Shown here: positions 1 to 9,029 of the stretch, one piece after another
How the letters are laid out: every line of letters begins with the position of its first letter
Numbering within the stretch: position 1 is the stretch's first letter
NCBI GenBank assembly: GCA_016745075.1
Contig: JADGDD010000011.1
Location: 58,812-122,811 of the forward strand
Length of the DNA: 64,000 nucleotides
Source of the DNA: Planctomycetota bacterium
GTDB taxonomy: Bacteria; Planctomycetota; UBA11346
Direction of reading: 5' to 3'
Position numbers and translations under genes: made by a program
The notes under the pieces: model-generated
Databases searched by the model: none
What the model saw: the letters and a program-made list of their open reading frames with translations, nothing else
Told to the model about the DNA's origin: nothing

Positions 1-1387
1 AACGGATGGTTCGGTTGAATTTAATCCAATAGCCCCAAGTATACCCTAGCGATCTTGGGCAGACATTGTTTTTTTTGTAAATCAGTGCCCCTAAGGAATG
101 TTGCAGGCTCTGGTTTCCGAACATTGGATTTTCTGTTGGGTTACACTTGATTTTATTTTTATCGATAAAAAGGTAGGCGTATTGTGGTAAGAAAGCAGCT
201 GTCAAAGTTCCGGCTCTGTTATCGCAAAGAGTATTGAAATGGTTAAAGAATGGGTAATTCATGATGAAATTATTGCGTACTTTAAATGGGCTTCTGGCCA
301 ATAGCCCTGTGTCTGCTGAAGAATTTACAACGAGATTTTTCACTACAGAGATGGCCCCTGTGCTATTGTTATTCGTCCCGATATAATCCTGTGATATGCC
401 CCAATTTGTGAAATAATAAAAATTTACATGATTTTTATAAATTGGGTACAGCATATTCCACTGAATAACATCGTAATAGAAATCAAAGGTATCAGCAGGG
501 GCGTGAGAAAAGATAAGCAGTGGTTTTCCTTTGTTTCTCAACTCATTCAGGGTTATAGAGCATTCTGCGTTTTCTTTGGTGGCATGAAGTAAGTCTGGAA
601 CAAGCTTCTTGTGCCCATTTATTTCCTGAATACTGTACCCTTTAAATTGTGTGCCATATTTAGATAAGTATTGCGGTGTTAAAAAACCTTGAAATTGGGT
701 TTTGTACCAATCTGGGCTGAAAGGTGTTTCTTTCAGAATTTTATCATAGGATAAAGCACTGAAATTGGGTACGGCTTTTCCGTGGGGCAATGGATAGAAT
801 TGGCTTAAGGTATCGCGCCAATCTATTCCACCCATTTTATACACTGATTTATGGAAACTGGAAAAAGCATAACTCATTCCACTGTGCGTTTTGGCTGTTC
901 CTGCCAGAAAATAACGCATTTCATCTATTTCTTTTCTGGTAAACAAGCCTTGTTTCCACCCCTTTACAAAGAGCTTGCCTGTTGGCTCGTTTTGATTGCA
1001 GGATTTTACGGGGGACAGCGTTGCTTGAATAATGTACCGATAGTCTTTGTCTTTTTCATCAAGAACTCCATCTTTCTTCCATTTTTCCAGCATTGCTTTG
1101 CCTTTGCCTTCTCTGAAATCCAAGTAATTTTTGACGCATTGGTTTCCAAAATCAGTTAAATTGTTTTTTTCATATTGTGTGTTGATTTTAGCTGCCAGAA
1201 TAATCGCCGCTCCTATTTCTATTTCTTTTAAATCGGGATGCCTTTCGTAGATGCCTTTGTGCTCGTCAAAGAGAATCTCTATCCATGCATCAAATGTTTT
1301 TAAGTCCTGCGACGAGTTCTCCTGTCCATGCACGGCTGTGATAATAAGGTTGAGGCAGAGTATACAGAAAAGAAGGTGATTTTGCAT
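1..1387 (-). CDS. Secreted degenerate deiodinase/thioredoxin-like protein, 3' end outside window
   Basis: An open frame runs without a stop from the ATG at 1387 to the window edge, giving 462 visible residues. It starts with a signal peptide (hydrophobic residues 4-20, then HGQEN). Like its three upstream neighbours it has an N-terminal helical part containing AWIE and IGAAI motifs, then a segment where a central strand (KPLLIFSH, about residue 280) precedes a helix and a second strand (HVNFYYF). That order matches the thioredoxin-like fold of iodothyronine deiodinases, but no CxxC, Cys or Sec sits at the active-site turn. It starts 6 bases after the stop of the preceding gene, so it is the last visible gene of the operon. 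Function unknown; relation to deiodinases is inferred from motif order and is most convincing in the better-preserved paralogues. Confidence 0.75.
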   Translation of the reverse strand, partial: MQNHLLFCILCLNLIITAVHGQENSSQDLKTFDAWIEILFDEHKGIYERHPDLKEIEIGAAIILAAKINTQYEKNNLTDFGNQCVKNYLDFREGKGKAMLEKWKKDGVLDEKDKDYRYIIQATLSPVKSCNQNEPTGKLFVKGWKQGLFTRKEIDEMRYFLAGTAKTHSGMSYAFSSFHKSVYKMGGIDWRDTLSQFYPLPHGKAVPNFSALSYDKILKETPFSPDWYKTQFQGFLTPQYLSKYGTQFKGYSIQEINGHKKLVPDLLHATKENAECSITLNELRNKGKPLLIFSHAPADTFDFYYDVIQWNMLYPIYKNHVNFYYFTNWGISQDYIGTNNNSTGAISVVKNLVVNSSADTGLLARSPFKVRNNFIMNYPFFNHFNTLCDNRAGTLTAAFLPQYAYLFIDKNKIKCNPTENPMFGNQSLQHSLGALIYKKNNVCPRSLGYTWGYWIKFNRTIR

Positions 1388-1393
1388 AGTATT

Positions 1394-3394
1394 TTAGATC
1401 CTTGCCGAGGCACGTATGAGTGCGGAGGGGAGTACCTCTTTTCCGGCATGGCGATGATGATACCACACACAGAGGGTATCGCCGGTTTGGAAGTTGCTGG
1501 GGTGTGCATTTTTGCCGTTGTGGTAGAAGAGTGTGTCGTCTGAGACTGTAATGATGATATTTTTGTTATCTCGTGCGATCCACTTTTGCAGGGTATCGTA
1601 ATTTTCTTTCGCATGGTCGATCAAGGTGATACGGTCCTTCTCTTCTTCAATCCACTGTTTCCCTTTCATGTGCTCTACTGGCAATAAGGGTTGCATGACG
1701 AGTTCTTTCTTTTCGGTATTATATGAGAGCAGTTTTCCCAACAGATAACTGTCTCCTGTTGGTTTTAGTTCGATGTCGAGTTTTCGTCCCCAGAGTTTCA
1801 TGTCGGTTGCACGGTATGTATCGTGACCTGTCTGTATAAAACCCTGTCCAAAAATAACTTCTCCAACTTCAATGGATTCAAAGTCTATCGCTACACCATG
1901 TGCTTTGATACTGGCCGTTTTCGGCACATAAATGGTCATTGGGTAGGGAGGGTTGAAGTACTCATCGTAGTCTGGGCCACGAGGCATGACTGAGAATGTT
2001 GATGGCCTCCCTTGAATGGAGAGGGTTCTGTTCTTGTTATCAACCGAAGTGACAGGGCTTCCCAATAGGTACATGGTTGTACTGCCGTCTTTCTGTAGTC
2101 CTTCATTTATACGATGAACTCCACTCCTGTGCTCTACGGTATCAAAGGGTTCCTGATTCTTGAGGTATTCGCCTTGATTCGCTAATAATTTTCGTATTTC
2201 TTGTTCGACCATATTAGCCCAAGGAAATTGTGGACACATTCCTCTTTGAGGAGGAATCGTTTCACCATACACCCAGCCCGTAGAACTGGATTGCCAAGCC
2301 ACATGCCCATTTTTATCAATGAGTACAGCATTGCTCTCTCCTCCCTTTGCTTGAAAGAGATTGGTGATGGTTCCGGACATGTTGTCCAATAAGCAGGGAT
2401 AGGTCAGACTGGGGTAGGTCATATACACTTTTTTTGCCATGCGGGCTCGGTCTTCATAACTCTCAGCATGTCCAGGAAGCTCATTGCCAACATAGGGTTT
2501 AAAGTAATTCCGAGTGGTTGGGCCATGAATAAGAAAGTCCCAAAGCTCCATATTTACCCAGTAGATGTTTACATGATTGTGGTAGGATTGGTGCAGATGT
2601 TCAAGTATTGGGGCCACCTGAGCAAAGAGGGTATCCATGGCATCGGCTAAGACTAATAGCACGGGTTTGCTGCCTCTGTGTTCCTGTATATGAACCACAC
2701 CATCACCTTGGGGCATGGCTTCATTTTTTCCAAAGGCTTTCAGGTTTCCATCTGTATGTTCAAGGGTGTATCCTTGAAACCAGGTAAAGAACTCATCGCA
2801 GGCTTCCAGTTCCATCAGCTTGAAATAATCCGCGTGGGGGGCCTCTGTGTAGTCGGGGCTTATGAGTGCTTGTTCCATTTTCAGCATACGCAGCTCTGGA
2901 ACTTTGTATCCCAATGGAAGGTAGCAGGACGGGCCTAAGGCATGTAATCCCAGTTCATAAGGGCGATAGGGAACTCGTAAAATTTTACATTCGCACCAGA
3001 TGCGATATTCCCAGAGTCGCTCCATTTCTTCCGTAGAAAATGACTCGCCTTGGTAGCCTTTGATCATCAACTCTTTTCCTTCGAGTCTCAGTTCTTCAAC
3101 ATATCTGCGATAGGAGTCATCTTGCGAGGATAGAAGGGTTCCTTGCTCATGACGAGAAAAAAGTTTATCACCTCGCCATATACAAATTCCCTTTGCCAGA
3201 CGCCGCCATTCAGGTGAAAGCTCTTTTGGGAATGAATTGTCTAAAATGGATTCTGCGAGTTCCCACCCTTGAGGGTTGAGCCACTCCAGAAAGCCATTGA
3301 GATGAATAAGCCTGTCTGTATGTTTTTCGGCATAGTCCGCCTGAATGGCGTAGACCAAGCCCTTCTTCAAACTCTCTACATTCTCTTTTTTCAT
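1394..3394 (-). CDS. Degenerate deiodinase/thioredoxin-like paralogue without signal peptide
   Basis: Predicted 666 residues. I prefer the ATG at 3394 (preceded by AAAGGGA) over an in-frame ATG at 3451. Residues 1-150 are helical. GYKVPELR (162-169) resembles the start of a redoxin domain; KPVLLVLADAMDT (243-255) is the central strand and active-site turn with no cysteine; HVNIYWVNMELWDF (274-287) and YPCLLDNMSGTI (332-343) match the order seen in deiodinase-like redoxins, and VLIDKNGHVAW (357-367) is the typical C-terminal hairpin. The remaining 270 residues form a beta-rich region shared with the upstream paralogues. Unlike the others it lacks a signal peptide, so it may be cytoplasmic or have lost its N-terminus. 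Catalysis by a standard thiol or selenol mechanism is unlikely. Confidence 0.8.
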   Translation of the reverse strand: MKKENVESLKKGLVYAIQADYAEKHTDRLIHLNGFLEWLNPQGWELAESILDNSFPKELSPEWRRLAKGICIWRGDKLFSRHEQGTLLSSQDDSYRRYVEELRLEGKELMIKGYQGESFSTEEMERLWEYRIWCECKILRVPYRPYELGLHALGPSCYLPLGYKVPELRMLKMEQALISPDYTEAPHADYFKLMELEACDEFFTWFQGYTLEHTDGNLKAFGKNEAMPQGDGVVHIQEHRGSKPVLLVLADAMDTLFAQVAPILEHLHQSYHNHVNIYWVNMELWDFLIHGPTTRNYFKPYVGNELPGHAESYEDRARMAKKVYMTYPSLTYPCLLDNMSGTITNLFQAKGGESNAVLIDKNGHVAWQSSSTGWVYGETIPPQRGMCPQFPWANMVEQEIRKLLANQGEYLKNQEPFDTVEHRSGVHRINEGLQKDGSTTMYLLGSPVTSVDNKNRTLSIQGRPSTFSVMPRGPDYDEYFNPPYPMTIYVPKTASIKAHGVAIDFESIEVGEVIFGQGFIQTGHDTYRATDMKLWGRKLDIELKPTGDSYLLGKLLSYNTEKKELVMQPLLPVEHMKGKQWIEEEKDRITLIDHAKENYDTLQKWIARDNKNIIITVSDDTLFYHNGKNAHPSNFQTGDTLCVWYHHRHAGKEVLPSALIRASARI

Positions 3395-3514
3395 AAGATC
3401 CCTTTTTTTCTGTTCTATCTTCAATACGTTGCAATCGCCCGGGTCTGACATTTATCAATAAAAATGGGATCATGCATACTCAACCACTATAATCTTTTAT
3501 TCCTGCAATTTGTC

Positions 3515-5734
3515 TCAGAACCCCTTCTTCCGATGCGCACGAATGGTCATTGGAAAAAGGGGGGCTTTACCATCCTGCTTGATCGGGTAGCCAATTCCCA
3601 GATAGTCTCCGACCTTCAGATCCTCGAATTTTGCCCGATAGCCATTGCGTAAAATATGAACCGCATCATCAAAGGCGAGATGAAAGGTCCGGTCTTCTTC
3701 CGTCCCTTCCAGTAACCTTTTGGTAATAGGCAACCATGTTTTTGCGCCACCGCTTCCTCTTGCCGGATCTCCATCCCAGGCTTTGACATCTTCTCCAGCT
3801 TCTTTCCAGAATTGATAGCCGTGCCATTCCATGGGGTTTGGTTTTGGCATGACAACGGTCATAAGCCTTTTTTCATTATCAATTGCAGTGACTTCACCGT
3901 TCACATACATATTTAAAAATGGAGGATAGCCGTTTTCATAAGGTGGTTTGCCTTTGCCTAATAAGGTTGCCAAGAACACTGAGCCTTCTTTTTTTTCATA
4001 CATAAAATAAATAGCTTCACCACTCTTATACCTTGCCAACTGTTTGTTCATAGTAGCGGCAGTCATATCAGAAAGCGGATATGCATGACCTTTGGGAAGC
4101 AGGCGCGTTCGCACGTTTGCTTGAACCTTGTATACAGTGCCTGTTCTATCTACTCCTAAAATAAGTTGATTTTCCAGATCGACCTCTGTGATTGTGATTG
4201 AGACTGAGGGGTTCAAAGCATTGTTCTTACGATCCTCAAAATATTTCCAAAAGCCTTCGTGGTATTTCCCGTGATTGGCGACCAGTGCATGAACCGCTCT
4301 TTCAACAAGGCTTGAACGAATTGATATCCACTGAGAAAGTCCTTTTCCCTCTTCCTTGGACCTGCTGATTAATGGAAGTTCAGGATAGCAGCCTACCCAG
4401 CCAGGGTAAACTAACTTTCCATCAACATCCACGAGTAAGGCACAGGCGTAGCCTCCATGCTGTTCCTTATCAGTAATTCTGGATAAGGTGTCTTCTGCCG
4501 TTCGACTAATATCATCCAACAGATAAGGAATCGTTCTGAAGGGAATTTGCATATAGTACAGTTTGCACTGTCTTGCTCGTTCTTCTTCAGTAAATGCATG
4601 AGAAGCAGGGAACTTACCTCCTTTATACCTACCAAAATAGGCAGGCATGCTCATTCGCGTGTCTCCAATGGTGTTAGCGACGATATAGAAATCAATATCC
4701 TCTTTGTAATAACGATACATTGCTTCCAACAGGAAAAGCCCTTGGATCGAATAAGAATCGTTGGGGTCGCTAAAATAATACAGAGCGGGTTTTTTCCCTA
4801 CGGCATCAGAGAGACGAACAAAGCCATCTTCGTCTGCGCTCTTAGGAGGTAAGGGCTTTTTAAAACACCCCCGTTTTCCTTGTTCATTTTCTTGTACCTC
4901 AAAGCCCTTCATTGGATTAACAAATTCTAAAAGTCCTCGAACTCGTAAGTGGTCAGAAACCTTTTCTGGTGGTTCATCGCTATAAGAAGGTCTGTTTAAC
5001 ACAGAATGGAGTTTCGCCATCCGAAGATCGGGAATCACTTTGCCGACGTATGCACTACTTGGGTTTCCTCCGTGTTGATAATGATCAAATACCTGTCCGG
5101 GCAAAAACGAAACAACTGGCATGACTGTCATTGCCAGCCAAGACCGATACAGCCGAAGAATTCTCATTTCATCAGCAGACACTTGTTCTCTAGCATATCC
5201 TTTCTTTAAAATACCAGAGGCCTGATCAAGTATGGGTTTGACAAATCTGTGTAGTTTCAATTCATCATCATCAAGCTGCCCTTTTCCTTTTTCGAATGCA
5301 GATGCCTTCCTTTCTAATCTCCTGTCCCGATATTCTTTCAAAATCATCGTAGAAATGATGTAGTAATATTTCTCGCCCTCTTTGCTCAGCGTATTACCAT
5401 CCAAAATGTTTTTCTTAAATTCCCTGCCTGTTGTCTGTTCAAATTTCTCAAAAGATTCCATGTATGGATGAAAGAGGGCGTTAATGCGCTTTCGCTTATG
5501 CTTGTTTATCCATTGCTTGTGTGTGTGTGGGTCAAGGTACCAAGCCGCTCCAATAAGCAGGCTGTCTAGTTGAGGGTCAGCTACCAATAGATTTTTTTCT
5601 TCTTGCGCTAAGACTTCAATCCACTGCTCTACGGTCCTCTCTTGAGCAACAACGGCTCCGCTTGCCAGTAACAGGAGGAAAACAGGTATCATTAAACAGG
5701 ACTTATTGTATTGTGTTTTTTGATGAGTGGGCAT
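3515..5734 (-). CDS. Secreted degenerate deiodinase/thioredoxin-like paralogue
   Basis: Predicted 739 residues. The ATG at 5734 has GAAGGAAA upstream and leads directly into a signal peptide (residues 11-30 ending GAVVAQE); an in-frame ATG at 5782 would overlap the previous gene and add 16 unlikely residues. Layout: helical N-terminal part with QWIEVLAQEE; GKVIPDLRM; a redoxin-like segment with KKPALYYFSDPNDS in place of the reactive-Cys turn; DIDFYIVAN; PYLLDDISRTAEDTL; and ALLVDVDGKLVYPG. The C-terminal third is beta-rich and closes with a small-barrel motif (HILRNGYRAKFEDLKVGDYLGIG) that is repeated in the 5776-8043 protein and in the gene at 17600. Same operon as its neighbours. Function unknown. 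Confidence 0.85.
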   Translation of the reverse strand: MPTHQKTQYNKSCLMIPVFLLLLASGAVVAQERTVEQWIEVLAQEEKNLLVADPQLDSLLIGAAWYLDPHTHKQWINKHKRKRINALFHPYMESFEKFEQTTGREFKKNILDGNTLSKEGEKYYYIISTMILKEYRDRRLERKASAFEKGKGQLDDDELKLHRFVKPILDQASGILKKGYAREQVSADEMRILRLYRSWLAMTVMPVVSFLPGQVFDHYQHGGNPSSAYVGKVIPDLRMAKLHSVLNRPSYSDEPPEKVSDHLRVRGLLEFVNPMKGFEVQENEQGKRGCFKKPLPPKSADEDGFVRLSDAVGKKPALYYFSDPNDSYSIQGLFLLEAMYRYYKEDIDFYIVANTIGDTRMSMPAYFGRYKGGKFPASHAFTEEERARQCKLYYMQIPFRTIPYLLDDISRTAEDTLSRITDKEQHGGYACALLVDVDGKLVYPGWVGCYPELPLISRSKEEGKGLSQWISIRSSLVERAVHALVANHGKYHEGFWKYFEDRKNNALNPSVSITITEVDLENQLILGVDRTGTVYKVQANVRTRLLPKGHAYPLSDMTAATMNKQLARYKSGEAIYFMYEKKEGSVFLATLLGKGKPPYENGYPPFLNMYVNGEVTAIDNEKRLMTVVMPKPNPMEWHGYQFWKEAGEDVKAWDGDPARGSGGAKTWLPITKRLLEGTEEDRTFHLAFDDAVHILRNGYRAKFEDLKVGDYLGIGYPIKQDGKAPLFPMTIRAHRKKGF

Positions 5735-5775
5735 CGTGGTTTTTCCTTCGCTATGAGAGTAGAGCATGGATTGAA

Positions 5776-8043
5776 TCACCACGTTCTTGATACACGTACC
5801 ATATTAGGATAGATTCGTTTTTCCTGAGCCTGCTCTGTATAAATTTCTATAGCAACAAAGTCGCCTGTTTTAATGTCTTTTCGTGAAACATCGTGCATGT
5901 GTCCATTGATGAAAATACCAACGGCATCATCTATAACGAACGTATCTACGCGTGCTGTAGGTGGGCGAGCATGCCAGAAATCCAGCACTGCCATTTTCTC
6001 TTTTGTGATGGTATCTAACTTGATCTTAGCAGCGTCTTGTTGTGCAAAGTGATAGCCCTTCATCTTCTCCGGGCCAGATAATTTTTGCTGAACGATTATT
6101 TCTCGACCGTCGTTATGGATCTCCTGCACATAGCCACAATAGAAAATAGTAGCGGCAGAAAAAGTACTTCGTTGAGTTTTGTCGAGTTGGAGTAATGTAA
6201 TGTTTTTATTTCCAGTATCCGTAACTATTTCACATATTTCACGATCATAAGGGGGGAGTCGCATGCTGTGTTTATTATTTACTTCGCCAATGCCAGCATT
6301 GCTGGAAATCTTATACGCAGTGTGTTCGAAAGAACTCTTCTTTGTTGGTTCTGCTTGATAATTACCTTGATAGTAATCGGTGCTACTGAACAGAATATTT
6401 ACGGCATCTCCACTTTTGAATTGATCTAACCCTATCGTTTTCCCACGTTCGCTTAAACGGGTCCACTTGTTCACAGTAGCAGAATATTCACTGTTTCCTG
6501 ATTTTATGACGAGTGTGCCCTGCGCTAAGTCAATAGATGCAATACTGGCACGAAACAAGCTCAGGTATTTTTCTTTGGGTTGTCCCTTTTGCATGACGAG
6601 GTCAAATATTTCTGGATTCTTTTGATTACTTTTCGTGCCGAATGCGACTGATTTTGGATTAAGATAGGTCTGAATAGCAGCTTCTAAATGTTCGAGCCAA
6701 TTGATTTGCAAAACCATTGCGCTGCTACCACGGTAAACAATGGTTCCTTTTTTGTCTATGAGATTGATATGATTTTGACCACCAAAGTTCCAATAAGTAT
6801 TTTTGATCGTGTATCCCATGTCATCAACGATGCACGGAAAGGTGGCCTCTGGAAATTCGATAAAACGATTTTTCAATTCTCTGGCAATTTCTTCCTGACT
6901 ATAACTATGGGTTTGGAGGAGACGATGCTCTGGTCCATTGCGATGGTTTGGAGTGTAGTAGTCGTTTTCACCATTTAAGAACCAATCGTGAAGATCTGTT
7001 CCAGCAAAACAAAAATTAACCTTATCACCATAGGCTTGATATAAGGTTTCCAAATAAGGGAAAGCAGAAAAAGCAGAGTCACGGGGAGCATTGACAATAA
7101 AAACCATGGGTTTATCGACTATTTCCTTTGACATTCTAAAAAAGTGTTCTGATTTCTCTCCTTTTTTCAGTTCTAATAACTCGGGCTTGAGTGTGCATAC
7201 ATTTTCTTCTTTCATGGCATAAAAAGTAAGTGGCTCAAGGAAATGTAGAACGCCCTCTGGTCTGAGGGCGAGTGAAAAGTAATAGGGATAGTCTACTTCA
7301 TCTTGATAAACCTTCCGCTTCAGAACTGTTTCAAGAAATGGAGCTTTTATGTCAGGGGCAGGATACCCAACCAGAGAAAGATAGGGTTGACTGCGGCGAT
7401 GTCCTGCTGGCTTGCCGCTCGGGTCACTGGGATGAAGACCTAAGTGAAAGGGCAAATACCATTCTCCTGTCCCACGTACTCCCTGTAAAATTCTAAATAA
7501 ACGTAATATTTCAATATCATCAACAGATAATGTATGTTCACCACGATAATATTTTTGCAGCACGGTAACACCTTTGTTGTATATGGTTTCTTGGTAGTGC
7601 TTTGCGTGTGTGAAGTCTGTCTTCTGTGCTGGATAGACATAATAACGTGTCTGGTCCTTCGTCTTTTTGGTATAGGCTCGGTTGAAATATATTCCTTGTA
7701 GAATGTACCAATATTTCCTTTCTGCTTGGCTCAGTTCTTCGCCTTTTAGCCACTTTTCTAGCAGAGATTCTCCTTCCTGTTTCATAAACTGTTTGAAGCT
7801 GTCTATGTATTCTTGATATTTCTTTTCGTACCTCTTGGATCGGTGCTGTTTTCCAGGATGACTACCAATGCACATTCCTGCCCCGATACGAATAGATTCA
7901 AACGCGGGTGTTGTCTTCTCATTCTGGGCTTCTGTCTTAATACTCTCAATCCAAGCCTCAGCAGATTTTTCGTAAGCTCCTAGGCATGGAGTCCATACAG
8001 AGATTGATAATAAGCAGAGTATCTGAAGAGTAGAATGTTTCAC
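5776..8043 (-). CDS. Secreted degenerate deiodinase/thioredoxin-like paralogue
   Basis: 755 residues with a GTG start at 8043 preceded by AAGGA; a signal peptide covers residues 1-23 (ISVWTPCLGAYEK). The redoxin-like segment begins at GYPAPDIK (about 237) and contains KPMVFIVNAPRDSAF, KVNFCFAGTDLHDWFLNG, FPCIVDDMGYTIKN and NLIDKKGTIVYRG, in the order of deiodinase-family proteins; the catalytic position holds no Cys. The C-terminal part has a beta-rich module ending in VGIFINGHMHDVSRKDIKTGDFVAIE. It begins 5 bases after the stop of the SUMF1-like gene, so it is the first paralogue of the array. Export suggests a periplasmic or surface role. The array probably arose by repeated duplication; substrate unknown. 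Confidence 0.85.
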   Translation of the reverse strand: MKHSTLQILCLLSISVWTPCLGAYEKSAEAWIESIKTEAQNEKTTPAFESIRIGAGMCIGSHPGKQHRSKRYEKKYQEYIDSFKQFMKQEGESLLEKWLKGEELSQAERKYWYILQGIYFNRAYTKKTKDQTRYYVYPAQKTDFTHAKHYQETIYNKGVTVLQKYYRGEHTLSVDDIEILRLFRILQGVRGTGEWYLPFHLGLHPSDPSGKPAGHRRSQPYLSLVGYPAPDIKAPFLETVLKRKVYQDEVDYPYYFSLALRPEGVLHFLEPLTFYAMKEENVCTLKPELLELKKGEKSEHFFRMSKEIVDKPMVFIVNAPRDSAFSAFPYLETLYQAYGDKVNFCFAGTDLHDWFLNGENDYYTPNHRNGPEHRLLQTHSYSQEEIARELKNRFIEFPEATFPCIVDDMGYTIKNTYWNFGGQNHINLIDKKGTIVYRGSSAMVLQINWLEHLEAAIQTYLNPKSVAFGTKSNQKNPEIFDLVMQKGQPKEKYLSLFRASIASIDLAQGTLVIKSGNSEYSATVNKWTRLSERGKTIGLDQFKSGDAVNILFSSTDYYQGNYQAEPTKKSSFEHTAYKISSNAGIGEVNNKHSMRLPPYDREICEIVTDTGNKNITLLQLDKTQRSTFSAATIFYCGYVQEIHNDGREIIVQQKLSGPEKMKGYHFAQQDAAKIKLDTITKEKMAVLDFWHARPPTARVDTFVIDDAVGIFINGHMHDVSRKDIKTGDFVAIEIYTEQAQEKRIYPNMVRVSRTW

Positions 8044-8048
8044 GCTGG

Positions 8049-9029
8049 CTATTCCTTTTTATCGATAAGCTTGCTGTCTTTGTCTACAAAATGTCGAACA
8101 ACTCGAAAACCTACCTTATGTGAAGCATGCCAAAATAATAAACGATTTCCTGGATATAAGCCTGCTGTTCTTTTTCCTCTGATCGTTCTTGCTACGATCG
8201 TTTTTTGCGGATTGCCGCATACCCATGTACTGGCTCCTTGTAAGGCTCCTTTGGGATTGAGCACATCGCTGGAGTCATAAGGGGCAAACCAATCCCAACA
8301 TGCTTCGTTTTTGTTTCCGATCATATCATAGAGCCCAAATTCATTGGGCTTTTTAAGTCCAACTTGTACGTTTTCTACATTGGTTCCATTATTAATAATC
8401 CATCCGTATACACCGCCCCAATTTGTATCAGCATAAAAATCTCCACGTCCGGCACGGCAAGCGTATTCCCATTCGGCTTCGGTTGGCAGGCGGTACCCAT
8501 CAGCCTCCCAATCAACACAATCATTATTTATTTTACTTGCCTGTATTCCACCGGCATCAGGTTTCCCTTTAAATACAGTTGTTTTTGTGGCATCCGAATA
8601 ATAACACGGTTTTCTGCCTTCATATTCAGAGAGGGCATTGCACCACTGGAACATTGATGGATAGTCGATCATGCAGACGGGATAATTGCTTTTATCTCCC
8701 GCTGGTTCTTTTTTCCATGCGACCCACGCCTCTGCTTTGATCTTGAATGTTCGCCCATTATACCCATGAGCTAAGGCCCACTCTCTTAACTGACACCATT
8801 GCCCATATGTGGTTTCATAGGTACTCATAAAAAATGAGCTAACCTGAACATCACGCAAAGGTAATTCATCAATTCCATGCCCTCTGTTTTCTTCTCGGCC
8901 ACCCATCGTAAAATTTCCAGCTGGGATTTCAACCATCTCCAGAGATATGACAGTATCAGCTGCTTCGCTCTTTACTGATACCAATAGTGAGAGAAGGGTA
9001 CAAAGAATCAGTGTGTAAAATGCTGGCAT
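8049..9029 (-). CDS. Secreted SUMF1/FGE-fold protein lacking the catalytic cysteines
   Basis: 326 residues; signal peptide at 1-23. The fold is the formylglycine-generating-enzyme (SUMF1) type: EIPAGNFTMGG near the start, FFMSTYETTYGQWCQ, PVCMIDYPSMFQWCNALSEYEGRKPCY, GYRLPTEAEWEYACRAGRG, NEFGLYDMIGNKNEACWDW and a final KVGFRVVRHF. A true FGE carries two cysteines in a CxxSYCxRYR-type motif just before the end; here the equivalent stretch is GLYPGNRLLFWHASHK, so it should not mature sulfatases. Members of this fold without the cysteines often serve as binding or scaffold proteins. The start overlaps the aldo/keto reductase stop by one base and the SD is AGGAAGA, showing translational coupling. 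Confidence 0.85.
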   Translation of the reverse strand: MPAFYTLILCTLLSLLVSVKSEAADTVISLEMVEIPAGNFTMGGREENRGHGIDELPLRDVQVSSFFMSTYETTYGQWCQLREWALAHGYNGRTFKIKAEAWVAWKKEPAGDKSNYPVCMIDYPSMFQWCNALSEYEGRKPCYYSDATKTTVFKGKPDAGGIQASKINNDCVDWEADGYRLPTEAEWEYACRAGRGDFYADTNWGGVYGWIINNGTNVENVQVGLKKPNEFGLYDMIGNKNEACWDWFAPYDSSDVLNPKGALQGASTWVCGNPQKTIVARTIRGKRTAGLYPGNRLLFWHASHKVGFRVVRHFVDKDSKLIDKKE

